In this document: positions 46,001 to 57,440 of the stretch, piece by piece
Layout of the letters: every line of letters starts with the position of its first letter
Position numbering within the stretch: the first letter of the stretch is position 1
Source: Calliphora vicina
Taxonomy: Eukaryota; Arthropoda; Insecta; Diptera; Calliphoridae
Direction of reading: 5' to 3'
Assembly: GCF_958450345.1 (NCBI RefSeq)
Contig: NC_088784.1
Coordinates: forward strand, 67,419,747 to 67,483,746
DNA: 64,000 nt
Made by a program: the position numbers and the translations under genes
The notes under the pieces: generated by a model
What the model saw: only the letters and a program-made list of their open reading frames with translations
Database searches by the model: none
Told to the model about the DNA's origin: nothing

Positions 46001-49000
46001 GCAAATGTATTGTTATAGTACTTTCGAACTAACATTTCAGTTTTTTATATTTCACATTGTAATAGTTTGTGCATCATAAATACTATTTAAAAGTAACATT
46101 ACTCTTACCTTTCTCTTTTTTTATACATTTATATAAATACAACATACTCGTATTAAATGAAATAAATAAAAAGTATTAGTCATTTGTTATTTACCAGTCT
46201 TTTATCCACAACAAACCCGAAATAACCAACAAAAAAAGCAACAAATATGAATAAATAGATACTATGTATGTATGTGTTTACCTACTTTTACGTCTGTACT
46301 TCATACATATGCGGATGAATGTTTCCAGCGTTGAAAGCCTACATACTCTGTAATACACACACTTAACCGAACATGGAATTTAGCATACATACAAGTATTC
46401 TCCGTAATCTTAAGTTCATTGAACATATAATTTAAACAGAAAATAACTATATTTTGCCAACTACCTAATAATGTGCAATATAACATGTATTAAAGTAAAT
46501 AAACATTTAACAATTGTATGGAAATTGTGTTAATCACATACATATTTGTTAGAAAATAACAAATCTACGACATAAAAGATGATATAGATACGGTTATGTT
46601 TATATGAATGACTGGCTCATTAAACAACATCGGCCGGCCTAAACTTAATTAAAGTTAAATGTATTCTTGTTTTGTAAAATTTAAAAAACAAAATACAAAA
46701 AATATGGATGTTGTAACCAAATAAAAGCACATGCTTGGTTTTGTATGATTAATCATCATTATTTACCATTTAATTAATCGCTTTTCAGTTTAATTTCTAA
46801 AGTATACTTTAAGGCATCGACTTAAAAAGTGTAGCTTGATCCCAATTAAATATTTTTAGAAGCATTTTTCTGGATCACCTCTTCAAATAAAAATAAGTAC
46901 AAAATCACGATGGTAGTTATAAGTTTAGTTTAGAATGATAGTGTATAAAAGTACATTCCCACTCCATTGTGATTCTGTGCAAAAATGAATGAATAAAAGA
47001 GATATGAGATAATTTAGATGAAAAGAAAGCTACGAAGAATAGAACCAATAATTCCAGGAAATATCTTAGGACATACGATTTGGAAACATAAATGAGAACT
47101 GGAATCTTAAACCTAACATAATTATCCAGCATATAGTCACTACAATCCCCTAATAAAGCCTCTGGCCTACAGTCCCCAACATATTCTAATCCCTCATGGA
47201 ATTGTCGACATAACCACGTTAAAGTCCAGTACATTGGCAATTAATATGCTCCATAGTCGTCCACTCATCTTCGTTCCCACTCACTCTGCAATAGTCTGCC
47301 GTTGTCCCATATGCCGAAAACCGACAATTTAAAGAAAATTCTATAAGATTCTAATGCAGTAGTATGTTGTGTTTTGAAATCTTACAATATAGAATGTAAC
47401 CAATTAATTTAAACATTTATTATATCTCCTGACAAGAAAACTTCAAATTGTTTACCACGAATCCGTGTATCCCGTAACACCTAATCCGCAAACCTTAAAT
47501 TTAATTCAAGCTTTTTAGATTGGGACCCGCCCGTATGGGGTTGGATTAGGAATGATAAGATTTCTTCCGCATCTACCTCACAGTTTTGTAGATTTATCTG
47601 CACCACTAGCAGCTTATTTGGTCTTGTCATGTTTCGAGTACCGAAAAATAACATTGCCAAGACAAAAATTGACAACACCCTTCACCCCATTCAAGAATTC
47701 AAGGGATTTTCGATACACAACGAATCAGAAATCTCTCCACTGGTCTGTAAGAATATTAACGTTCTGTGTGGCCAATAAAGCCAGTGGAATCCACACTGTT
47801 ACTACCTTCAGTGATACGTTCTCCAAACTAGCCAATTGAGGCCCTTAAGAATTCAAAGAAATTCTTGTTACGACAATTGACAATCGCGACATCCTTAGCC
47901 CAGTCAGATTCTATGAACAGCGATCTCATCTCAGAGCCAACCTTCAACCAACTGCCATAAATCGAAACTGATCTTCCGATTAGATCATATCGATCGATAA
48001 GAGCTGTCTAAAATGTAAATCCTGGTCCAAATTTCTTCACCTTCTTTGTGGATGTTGTACACTTTTTGGGAAACTTTAAGAGTGTTAGCAGGGGATACTT
48101 TGGTTCCATTGTTGTCGAGGGCTCAACACTGTCGGTTTCGTTTCCCTTAATGTCCACCTTATCATCTGAACGGCTTGTGTATGTGGTCGCCGACCCTATA
48201 CTCTTATGAGTGTTTACCGGTTTGACGACAGCAACTGGGGTGCAATATCTTCAATATTTCCGTCTAAGTCATGTAGTGCACTCCCAACAAATTTACCAGA
48301 ATGGCGCAAGACTAATAATTAATGGAATCCCGTTGTTGTAATTGTGGGATGTCTACGTGGAACTTCCTGATGGAAAAATTTGTATTTTTTTAGAAAAGTG
48401 GAGGAAAAATGTTTTTAATTTTGAAAAGGGTTTATATAACAAACTTTCAATAACGCAATCACATGTCATTTTAAAATTAGCGTCCGCGCTTTGTCGGTGA
48501 TAATTTTAGAATTAATAATTTAATTTTTTCCGAACAATAAGTACTCCAAAGACTTTAACTATTTCTTGCAACATTCAAATAAACCAAACCATTTCCAATA
48601 GCAAGTGGCAAATGAGAAGCTATTAAACTTGAAAAGTAACATTAGGGCTTAACTTAAGTCTTCTTTATTTATGTCGTGATATCCCACAAATATTTTTTTT
48701 AATAACGCATTAATCTCTATTGTATTCTGTTTCTTTTTCTTCAAGGAAAATTCCTCATTACGTTCACAACTGATGGCATTCGCTCAAACCTGCAACTGTA
48801 AACATGGAAATGTTAGTGAGTTCATTTTAAATACCCTTAATATGGATGGAAAGAATGGTGGAGCTGTATTAAATGCAATCGATACATCATATCTTTTGAA
48901 TAATGCCGAACAACATTTGGAACATTGTGGCAGTGCGAACAGTAATAATTGTGGTAGCACAACAACAACATCAACCACACACCATGTTAAAATTGCTCCA

Positions 49001-50359
49001 AAGCCTGCTAATTCCGGTTCATTCACAAATAAGGGTTTCAAACAGCGCATGAATGCGACAACTGTTAAGAAAAATGTTGCTGTTCTCTTTGCCATGGCAT
49101 TTATGGTGACATTGAATGTTGGAAACTTTCAAAATTATTTAAATAAATCAGCACTTGAGAATGCGATCGAAACAACTGTGAACGATGAACCAGTTGCTCA
49201 AACAGGCCGACGTTTGTTGTGGGTTCCAAATGAACACGAATTTCACGAACAGACAAATCGCAGTAAGCGTGAAACTGAAATGGCAAATATGCCACCACCG
49301 CCGTTACATTTCTTAAGGCCGGTTAATCGTACCACAGCGGATAAGTTGAATGGTACTTCGACTAAGGATGAACCGCCCATAAAAAGGTCTACGATAATAT
49401 CGGCAACGGAAACTACGACAACTTATGGAAATGCTACACAGGAAAATATGCGATTGGCAAGGAATTTACATAAATGGATTGGCGGCAATGACTACTTGAA
49501 TTTGACTGGCACTGGTATTGGCAACGACTATGAACATATGGAACATTTTAAATTTGGCTCTGGATCTTACATGGACTACGATTTACCCCTACAGGCCCCA
49601 ATTGGTACGAAACAAAAACGCAAAATCATCTTGGATTCGGAAACGCAACAAAAGCACACAAAACTGAATGTAGAGGGAGATCGTAATTCATTGGACATAT
49701 TCAAGCCAAGAATTAGTGAAGAATATTTGAGACTTTTTAAGGGCATTAAAAGACAGGATGATACTTTCTATGTTTTGTCCTTCAATATGGATCACATTTT
49801 ATTACCGGCTTCGGTTTATAATAAAAGTTCACGTCCTAAAATGTCTCTAATGCTACCAGCAGGTGATCCATCAAACAATGGCGATATTGTTCTAATGCAA
49901 ATCGACTGTGAAGTCATCAATACCACAGAACTGGAAATCAAATCGCATATGATACCAGAAAAATTAAGACCCTCTAAATATGCATCGAATGTACGTGTTA
50001 ATCCAAATGATGTTGCCAACAATGAAACGGCTGGTCCTGCTTCAGCTGCTTCGGCAAACAAATCACATGAAATACCCTTAAAGAGAGAAGAATCAAAAGA
50101 GAAACCTTCTGCTCCACGTACTTACTTTATGATGGGACCCAAAAATCAAGTATCATCTCAGTCGGCTAATTCAACTGCTGGTGCAGTGAATATTGTTAAA
50201 AGGAAACCAACTATTGTTAAACTAAATGCCAACGATAGTGTTATAGGCAGTGGCGTTTTAAATGTACGCAATTCAACATTATTTTCACGCATGCGTGAAA
50301 CCGTTGTTTCTCAGAATACAGGTTTTGTTTCAGCTACAGATGTTAAAAAAATAATATAA
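37039..50359 (+). CDS. Atf6: ATF6, ER-membrane bZIP transcription factor
   Basis: Three coding exons, 37039-37066, 41503-43124 and 48746-50359, join in phase with GT-AG borders to 1087 aa. Residues 1-500 are acidic and Ser/Thr/Asn-rich, the activation part. The bZIP has its basic region at about 508-535 (LKNRESASLSRKKKKEY) and a leucine zipper continuing across intron 2 (LENRISDLEKEN, then ENSSLRSQL). A hydrophobic segment at about 661-678 (VAVLFAMAFMVTLNVG) is the single membrane span; RRLL at 705-708 just inside the lumen fits a site-1-protease cleavage site. The luminal part of about 400 residues senses ER stress in this family; the cleaved N-terminus activates chaperone genes. At 1087 aa it is longer than the human protein (670 aa), mostly by low-complexity sequence. 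Intron 1 (4.4 kb) and intron 2 (5.6 kb) hold Tc1, LINE and MITE remnants. Confidence 0.9.
38150..38292 (+). mobile_element. Tc1-like terminal fragment in ATF6 intron 1
   Basis: Ends with CATAGTTTTCCAAAAAAGTT and TTGTATTATCACTCATCG, a diverged version of the terminal repeat of the Tc1-like element at 40219 (read in complement). Its inner part AAACCTAGTAAATTTGAATT and GGTAAAAGGTCATG is found inverted at 26584-26662 in FAM21 intron 4, and partly at 45470-45525. The repeat is non-coding. Confidence 0.55.
40219..40979 (+). pseudogene. Deleted Tc1-like transposon in ATF6 intron 1
   Basis: Ends CAGTGAGTGACAATACAATG at left and, in complement, CAGTCGTTGTCAAAACAATG at right, both followed by GAAACTTTTT. 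Frames at about 40430-40640 give DSLIAREFKNVLKRKL-like and ARIQFVKGHLNY, the DNA-binding part and the EHLNW-type motif of Tc1 transposases. The catalytic half is missing. Confidence 0.75.
43938..44260 (+). repeat. GGGAATTCCC fragment and DINE-1-like fragment in ATF6 intron 2
   Basis: At 43938-43992 CTAATTCCCGGGAAATAATA and ATTCCCGGAAATT are remains of the GGGAATTCCC family. From 43994 a DINE-1-like 5' half follows: ATTCACCATGAGTGG, CATTTGCGACCCC, ATATTCTGGATCGTTATAGA and ATGTCCGTATGTATGTTG. The 3' half is missing; sequence identity fades near 44260. Confidence 0.65.
44289..44534. mobile_element. 246-bp MITE in ATF6 intron 2
   Basis: Inverted ends CGTCCCCTTAATAAAACAAT and, at the right in complement, CGTCCCCTCAATAAAACAAT, continuing to AGTGTATA on both sides. 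AAAT occurs on both flanks (44285-44288, 44535-44538), a probable 4-bp target duplication. Non-coding. Confidence 0.8.
45425..45587. mobile_element. Short non-autonomous Tc1-like element in ATF6 intron 2
   Basis: AAAGTTTCCATTGATTTCCC at left and AGTTTTCAAAAAGTATCCAT...TTTTCACTCACTGTA at right resemble the terminal sequence of the Tc1-like element at 40219. Only about 160 bp remain, with no coding region. Confidence 0.5.
46917..48330 (-). pseudogene. Non-LTR retrotransposon (LINE) remnant, minus strand
   Basis: Read on the minus strand, the order is: gag-like ORF1 fragments (about 48300-47850, e.g. SEMRSLFIESDWAKDVAI), the start of an endonuclease ORF2 with NKLLVVQINLQNCEVDAEEI (near 47600), then directly a C-terminal region with the cysteine-histidine motif CRVSGNEDEWTTMEHINCQC (about 47220-47290) that follows RNase H/RT in R1/jockey/I-type elements. 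The reverse transcriptase between them is deleted. Stops and shifts are frequent. It lies in ATF6 intron 2, opposite to the gene. Clade assignment is uncertain. Confidence 0.6.
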
Positions 50360-50778
50360 TTTTTCAAGGTATTTATTTAATTTTTTGTATATTTTTATTT
50401 GTTCATTGAAAAATACATTAGGGTTATAAGCAAATTTAGTCTCTGTATAAACAGACAGTTTGAATTTTAATTAGCTTTTCTGGGTTAAAATTTATATTTT
50501 TCCAATATTAAATTGGATTTAGCACAATCAATTTGTATTTTCCCAATATTCATTTGGATTTCTCAATTTCAATTTGTTTTCTCTCAATATAAATTTGATT
50601 TTTTTCTATATTTCAACTTGTAATAATTTAAAAGTTAACAAATGATAAAAAAATCATAATAAATAATAATAATTTTACAAGCTTTTTAATGTTAGGAGAA
50701 CATTCATCATCGATTCTTTGTTTTGATTAAATCATAATTCTTCTGTGTCAATTGACTTTCTGTTTCCAGTATTTAATT
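50360..50778 (+). other. 3' flank of ATF6
   Basis: AT-rich, with imperfect repeats of TTCAATTTG/CAATATTAAATTGGATTT at 50500-50610. This is probably 3' UTR at least in part. No clear single poly(A) site could be chosen. Confidence 0.4.
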
Positions 50779-51229
50779 CGGAAATTTCTTTGTAATATAT
50801 GTATATAAAATTTTGTATATATATTTTGCTAAGAACAATAGGTAATAAGTTACATGGATGAGAAAAAACAAATTAATTTTTTGGTATTTTTACATCAATT
50901 TCCCAAAATTTTTAAATTTTCAAAAAAGAACCTTTTGTTCTGCAGCTCCTCAAATGTCTTTTATATATGGGGGATTTCATGTCAAGTGATTCAACTTTTC
51001 AAATCGATGTCTTCCGATCGGTCTGAAATTTGCACCAAGGTTAGTCCTATTGGATAGTAATTTGGACACATTTTTTCAACAATCGCTCAAGAACTCTCTG
51101 AGTTAGAGGGTGTCAAAATTTGACATGTCCAAGCAAGTGTTTTTTCTCATCCATGTAACTTATTACCTATTGTTCTTAGCAAAATATATATACAAAATTT
51201 TATATACATATATTACAAAGAAATTTCCG
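50779..51229. mobile_element. 451-bp foldback element
   Basis: Arms of about 90 bp: CGGAAATTTCTTTGTAATAT at left and its complement at right, continuing with TTTTGCTAAGAACAATAGG, TAATAAGTTACATGGATGAG on both sides. AATT flanks each end (50775-50778 and 51230-51233). The loop is non-coding. The right flank is a piece of the GGGAATTCCC family (51229-51262). Confidence 0.8.
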
Positions 51230-51262
51230 AATTCCCGGGAAAGTTTTCCGATTAAGAACCCT

Positions 51263-52488
51263 AATGCAGACTGATTATTATAAATATGCATCAAATTTAT
51301 TGTGATAACTATAATTTTTGTATTTATTTTTTTTTTCAGATTTCCCAATATGAATAATACCCATAAAGTCTTACTGAATATGTTTGACATTTTATTATAT
51401 TTAATTTACTTACAAAATCAGTTACATACGTATACTTCAATATGTAAAAACTACTTATTTGTGGAACATTTCTCAACTTAATATAATTCAACATTTGCAC
51501 TCATTAAAACAATTTGACACATATAAATTAGGCAACAATTTCAAACTCATATACATATGTTATTCTAAATTCAATAACATAAATATTATACTTTTTGAAA
51601 ATGATTGAACTTTTGGTAAAATTGAATTAAGAAATTTATATACAATACTATATTTTTATTATTATAATTAAAAAATGTTTATGAATATATTAAAAATTGG
51701 AAATAAAATACATACTTTTATATATTACTATTATACATATAATTAATTATAATTTAGTTAATAAGAATTATGCTCTACACATAAATCAGCATTTACTTGA
51801 AAGAAACAAAAATATATTCATTAAATTTATAAAAAGAAAATTATTTTTTTTTCCTTACACTAATAGTTTAATTACTTAGTATTTCAATTTCTTTAGCGCA
51901 ATGGGACCGATCATGGTGACCCAAAAGGAATGTGGCTTATTACTATGTGATTTTTTCGTTAATATATTAAACAATTTAATTTTTAACTGTTTCTTGTTTT
52001 GTTTTAAACAATTTTTTCTGCAATATGGTCTTTATTTAAAATATTTAAGTGAATAATTATTATTATTCTGCGTGCAATCATTTTATATGAAACTATTTCA
52101 TTTTTAGCCAAGTTTTTTTGTTTTATATACACTTTATCATTGGTTCTGATATATACTAATTTATTAAATAATAAATACAACATATATATATATAATTTTT
52201 TTTAATATAAAGGTATTTTTAATCAAATAATTGTAAATATAATTAATGTTTAATAAATAAGAAATAAATAATAATCCAAATGTGTTATTTTTATTTTATT
52301 TAATGGATTGTTTAATATTGTAAAACTAAACAAATGTTAAATTAAATACAATCAGATCTGGTTTTATACGATTAATCTGTTCTACAAAAATTACATAAAT
52401 CGAATATATTTAAAATGATACTCTATATAGACTCGTACTTGATTTCAAAATTAAATTCAGGACCTCCTTTTTTAAAACGAAAATACAA
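51263..52488. other. Intergenic; no gene seen
   Basis: Very AT-rich. No ORF, splice structure, RNA gene or repeat unit that I can support. Confidence 0.5.
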
Positions 52489-52503
52489 ATCGTTACCTTA
52501 ATA

Positions 52504-52598
52504 TAGAAAGGCCCTAACTCGTGTTTTTTTATTTTTTATAAGCCCAGATTTAACCAAAAAAGCTCGACTTAAAAAAAACACGAGTTAGGGCCTTTCTA
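52504..52598. repeat. Palindromic repeat AGAAAGGCCCTAACTC
   Basis: TAGAAAGGCCCTAACTCGTG at 52504 pairs with CACGAGTTAGGGCCTTTCTA ending at 52598, around a 40-bp AT-rich loop. The left arm with its flank CGTTACCTTAATA occurs again at 22288-22325 in intron 3 of the four-TM gene, next to the CACAGTGGTATAG sequence, so it is part of a dispersed repeat. Confidence 0.65.
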
Positions 52599-52643
52599 AA
52601 ATAAGAACATAATTCAATTCAGAGAATAGTAAACAAACTAAAA

Positions 52644-52819
52644 AGCATAGAGAAACATAGAGCGGAAACTAGAAAAAAACTCAAAATAATCACACATACG
52701 AGTGTTGTTTTTGTTTTCACATAGTTTTTTCAACTAATACATTCTCACCACTTAGGTTTCTGACAACTGAGTTAGGTCTTTGACAGGAGAGTTTCCGCTC
52801 TATGTCTATTCTCTATGCT
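52644..52819. mobile_element. 176-bp MITE, CATAGAG family, copy 1
   Basis: Inverted ends AGCATAGAGAAACATAGAGC and, in complement, AGCATAGAGAATAGACATAG, both running into CGGAAAC. The interior has CTTAGGTTTCTGACAACTGA, also found in the element at 61442. Confidence 0.7.
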
Positions 52820-52949
52820 AAAAAGTAGTCATTATTATGTTATCGACAAAACAATGTAAGATTAGATTTATTTTTTTACAAAAATTCCTTGGCCCTCTTT
52901 GTGACTCAGTATTTTGATAGATATCCCTTAATTTTTTTAACCAATTAAA

Positions 52950-53190
52950 TAGTCAGTCTCCACTGAAATATTATAACATTCCCTTATAAGCGCATCGGAT
53001 AAATCTTTCTTCGTGGTATAATTTTGAGACCATATTTTGCGATTTACAATTTTCTATAGGTTTTCTATGGGATTGAGATCTGGCTATTGGGCAGGACACT
53101 TCAAAATAGGCTGCAACCTTAGAGTTGTATTTGGGGTCATTGTCGCCTCTTAAATTGTATTTTGCTTCATTCGACCAGTTTAAATTAGAG
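52950..53190 (-). pseudogene. Tc1-like transposase C-terminal remnant
   Basis: On the minus strand, the region 53030-53120 reads LQPILKCPAQ then a stop and PDLNPIENL, the conserved SPDLNPIENLW region of Tc1 transposases, followed by IVNRKIWSQNYTTKKDLSDALI. Stops are present and the rest is missing. Confidence 0.7.
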
Positions 53191-53284
53191 TTTCCAAAAA
53201 AAACTGAAAAAATTTAAAAACGGTCTCTTTTGGGATAGTTTGTTAAATATGTATTATGTTATTATAGAAACAAAATAATATACA

Positions 53285-53941
53285 ACAAGTAAGAGAGCTA
53301 TATTCGGCTGTGCCGAATCTTATATACCCTTCACCAAATTATACTTCCAAATAAAAATTTTAAATATTTTTAGGAAAACAAAATTTATTTTTTTTCCAAA
53401 GTTGTTTTTTCATTTTTTTGGAAAAACATTTTTTTCGAATTGTTATTTCAAAATTTTTTTTTTTAATTTTTTAAATTAAATTTTTTTTTCAATTTCTTTT
53501 TTGTTTGTTGAAAAAAGAAATTTGAGTTAAAAAATATTTTTTTCCGATTTTGATTGTATGTTCAACTTACTATGGTCATATATACGTCGTTGCAAAGGTC
53601 TATCATTAGATATCCATATTGTCTATATTAATGTCTTAGAGATCCAGATATAGGTCAAAAATCGAGGTTGTCCTGGTTTTTTCCTCATATCTCAGCCATT
53701 TGTGGATTTTAAATAGGAAACTTCTCGAAAGCATGTCTGACAGAATTATTGAAGATTTGGATCCCGAAGATATCTGAGGTCTTCAGAAAATTGATTTCAA
53801 CAAACAGACGGACATGGCTTAATCGACTCCGCTGTGTATAAGGATCTAGAATATACATATATACTTTATAGGGTCGGAAAATTATATTGTGGAAATTACA
53901 AACTTATATATACCCTTCTCACGAACGTGAAGGGTATAAAA
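53285..53941 (-). mobile_element. DINE-1/HINE-like repeat, complete, minus strand
   Basis: On the plus strand it starts CAAGTAAGAGAGCTATA with the hairpin TTCGGCTGTGCCGAA and TATATACCCTTCACC, and ends CCCTTCTCACGAACGTGAAG GGTATA. In between are the usual blocks: CAAAAATCGAGGTTGTCC, CATTTGTGGA, ACAGACGGACATGGCTTAAT and CGACTCCGC. It is one of the most complete copies in the window. Confidence 0.85.
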
Positions 53942-55675
53942 ATATATGATAATATACAAACATGCAACAAAAACCTTGTGCAACTCAATTTGAAGTTTTA
54001 TTGTCATAGTTTTGCATATATGTATCTTACCTTTATATTTTAAAAAATTTTGCGTTTTATAACATATTTTTGCATATTTAACTCATAACTGCATATTTTA
54101 TTGCATATTATCTTTCTTTTTTCATTATTTTGTGTTCTTAATATAATGTTATTGATTGTATTGTAATTTTTTATTTTACTATTTTGTTAAAGTCCAATGA
54201 TAATTGGAGCCTAGTTTACATATATTTTAACTAAAATAAAAATTTTCACACACAAATATCAAAATTTAACAAATAGTAAAAAATACGTAAAAAACTTCTT
54301 AATAAAATTTTGGATACTTTTAAAAAAACATACGGTTAATCTGCATATGAGTAGGTGAGATAACATCTAAGAATTTAAAACATTCGACTAATTTAGTTCA
54401 TTTAATCAGCCGCTACATGTTTTTCGTGGTTTTCCAAAATTCGGTTTATGTGTAACGATCGAGTTTTGCATTTCACCTACTCATATATTATGAATGCTCC
54501 GAAATCCATTGCAATTTTTTACCACAAAATTACACACGTTCTCTATAGAGGTTTTAAAACATTTGAATTATGATAAAAAGTGGTTTTTAAAACTTTATGT
54601 AGAATAGAAACATGGTTTAAGAAAGTTAAATATGCAAATAATTACTATAAAAAGTTTAAATTTTAAACTGTTTAATACTTGGCAGTTTAAAATTTAATTC
54701 ATCAATTGATTGAGACGAAATTATGCTATCAATTTGAATTTAACGGTCTGTAACGGCAGCTTGCAACATTTCCATCAGTAGAAACTTTTCCTTATCAACA
54801 ATGTTGATAGCACGCTGTAATTAACATTGTTTATAAGTATGACATGGAAATATAACTTATAGTTTTGAACTTTAGATAATTGCCCGGGGCTATAGATGGG
54901 TAGCATGTTCATTAAAAAACGTATTGGATATGGCGACATGTAACAAGGAAATTTTAATGGTTGACATTGGGACAAATGGCAAAGTGGAAGGTTGGAAAAT
55001 TCACAATTTTTCATCAATATGAGTTTTTCGTAGTGAGAAATATGGGGGGACTTCAAAACTATAAGGGCCTCATTTTATAAAGAGTTCAGAAACGTAAGCA
55101 ATTTGTATGAAGAATACTGGAGAAAAGGTTTGGAACTTGAATTTTTTCCAAACAAAATTTGTTTAACGTTTATCGTTGCGTTTTATAAAATTAGGTCCTA
55201 AAACTATGAGCCGGAGCGCTTCATTACTTTTTTTGCATATATAATTGCTAAATAAATTTGAAAAGAATACGTTATATTTTATATAATTTAATAAATCAAA
55301 ATGTTTAGCATGTTATATACAAAAGCTGAACGTTTTCGTACTGTTTAAAAATGATGGAACATCACATATTTGAGTCATCCTATCAGCTCAGAAGAACAAT
55401 ACTAAAGAGGAATTACAAATAAATAAATAAAAAAACAAGTATAAAAATTGCCGCAAAATACGAATAAAAGAAGTTTTCACTTTTTTCCAGACAATTTATA
55501 GAAAAAAACAGCAGATACATTCATTCGACTTGAATTCGTTGGAAAGTAAACTTGTTTATTTTTTTTGCAGTATAAAGGTGAATATTTTTTATACGCAACA
55601 TTTTTTGATTATTTTTTTTTGCAATTTAAATTTCTTTTTTATGTTGCAGTTGTAATATTTAAAAAAAAGTTCAAA
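53942..55675. other. Intergenic before IF1; two small inverted repeats
   Basis: No gene seen. ATATGAGTAGGTGAGATAAC near 54345 and TTTCACCTACTCATAT near 54470 form an inverted pair about 145 bp apart. GGCCTCATTTTATAAA near 55067 and TTTTATAAAATTAGGTCC near 55182 form another. Both may be small MITEs; target duplications are not clear. The last 100 bases before 55676 may hold the IF1 leader. Confidence 0.4.
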
Positions 55676-57279
55676 ATGTTTGTGGCAAGACGCAGTATGC
55701 AGTATCCAAGTGGAGTACAGTAAGTATTTGCATACATACATTTCCAGTAATTTACTACATACGATAATTAACAATAATTATTTTTTATGTAATTATAAAC
55801 ATATTGCAATAATTAGCAACGAACCAATTACGACTTTAATAAATATTTTCTCTACAAAGAACACAATTATTTTTTGATTTGGAATATATTCACTCCTACA
55901 TATTAAAATATAGTATAGTTAATGCATATGCAAGTTTATTTTTAAACATTTTCTTTATTGTTTTTTACATTTACTTAGACTTGTGAGAATGTGTAGCCAA
56001 TTGGGTGAATTGGGAAGTGGTGCTGGCAAAGGAGGCGGCGGCGGTGGCTCTATTCGTGCAGCCGGTGGAAGCTTTGGTAAAATGGAAGCAGCACGCGAAG
56101 AAGAATATTTCTATAATAAGGTATATTATAAAACTTCTTATCGATTGTTAATTATGTTATGAAATCATTGCAAGTACTTGTACACCCTTCCTGCAATTAC
56201 TTTTAAAAATATTAGTGTTTATGAGGTCATCACAATCGTGTATTGTTTATTTTGTTTTGCTATTTTAATAATTGTTTTGATTTGTTAATACCATGGAAGA
56301 AAAACAATACTAGAATGAACAATGGTTTATTGTAGATATTTATTTTCATATAATTCGCAAGATGATAAACGAGTTCTTTCGTTGTTTATTTCGGTTTTAT
56401 AAAAGTCATTTAAAGGTGGCGAATTTTTAGCACTCAAACTCTTCTAGAATATAATTTATGCATTACCACAACAACACAAAACTTTAATCAGCCGGCATAA
56501 ACAATTTAAAATTCACTAAGGAACTTTAAAGAATGTATTCATTTGCTTAATTTCATGTTTTTGTTTCACTTTTTTAAATTACTTAGCTTGCATTTCTAGT
56601 TAGTGATTTCTTCCTCCACCCAGAGCTGAGTTACGAATGATTAACTTGTAACGAAAAGGACATGAGATTGTTCTCTTTTTTAATTTTCAAAAAAATAATC
56701 GGATTCGATATTACTTTTGTTACTATCCCAAAAGTATTTCGTAAAATCTGATGGTCAAAAAGGAGGTTTTTCTGTGATTCTACCACTTGAACATTTTGTT
56801 GAAATTTGACTTGAATACAAATAAATATTCTTTCATTAAGTGCTTACAATCTTTAAATTTAAATAAAACAAAGTCTGTATGACATGAGCTGTGTGGCACG
56901 TAGTGACGTCCTGTTCAAAACGCATGTCTTTTGTGTCCATATCATCAAATTCCAAATCATCAAAATATTCTTAACAAATTGCGGTAAACATGATGTTTAT
57001 CATGCACATGCTTGTTTTTATAACGATAACGATTGAAAAAGATTAAAAACATCAATATTTATCAAATATTTTCGCATATAAAAATCTTTTGATAGTAAAC
57101 AATAATAATAAATTATATAATTACTTAAATCAACTATTTAATTTTAGCAAAAGGAACAATTGGAACGTTTGAAGAATGATCAAATCCATCAATCTGAATT
57201 TCATCATCAACAAATTAAGGAACACGAAGAAGCCATTCAACGCCATAAGACTTTCTTGGAAAACATGACAAAAAAGTAG
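55676..57279 (+). CDS. IF1: Mitochondrial ATPase inhibitor IF1
   Basis: Three exons, 55676-55719, 55979-56120 and 57148-57279, join in frame (GT-AG) to 105 aa. The first about 25 residues are basic and Ser/Met-rich (MFVARRSMQ), a likely mitochondrial presequence. Residues 38-71 (GGSIRAAGGSFGKMEAAREEEYFYNKQKEQLERLK, quoted in parts: GGSFGKME, REEEYF, KEQLERLK) correspond to the inhibitory helix of IF1, which enters the F1 catalytic interface of ATP synthase when it runs in reverse and blocks ATP hydrolysis. Residues 72-103 are a charged coiled coil with several histidines (HQSEFHHQQ) that in this family controls pH-dependent dimerisation. The length agrees with the family (about 80-110 aa). 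Intron 2 is 1.0 kb, without features. Confidence 0.92.
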
Positions 57280-57434
57280 ACTATGAACTCTAATAACAAC
57301 AAAATGCTGGCAGTGAAAACACTTACAAATTATATTTGTTCACCATTGCAACCCAACATCACTCACTGTCAAACGATTTCTTTTGTCCAAAAGGAAATAA
57401 TGCTTTTAATATAAACTTATTTAGCTTGAAGCGA

Positions 57435-57440
57435 AATAAA
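57435..57440 (+). terminator. Polyadenylation signal of IF1
   Basis: AATAAA about 155 nt after the TAG stop at 57277-57279. Another AATAAA-type signal lies near 57632. Confidence 0.5.

Noticed and set aside
47552..47839. Plus-strand 95-codon frame
   Set aside because: Antisense to the LINE endonuclease remnant, which has recognisable motifs on the minus strand.
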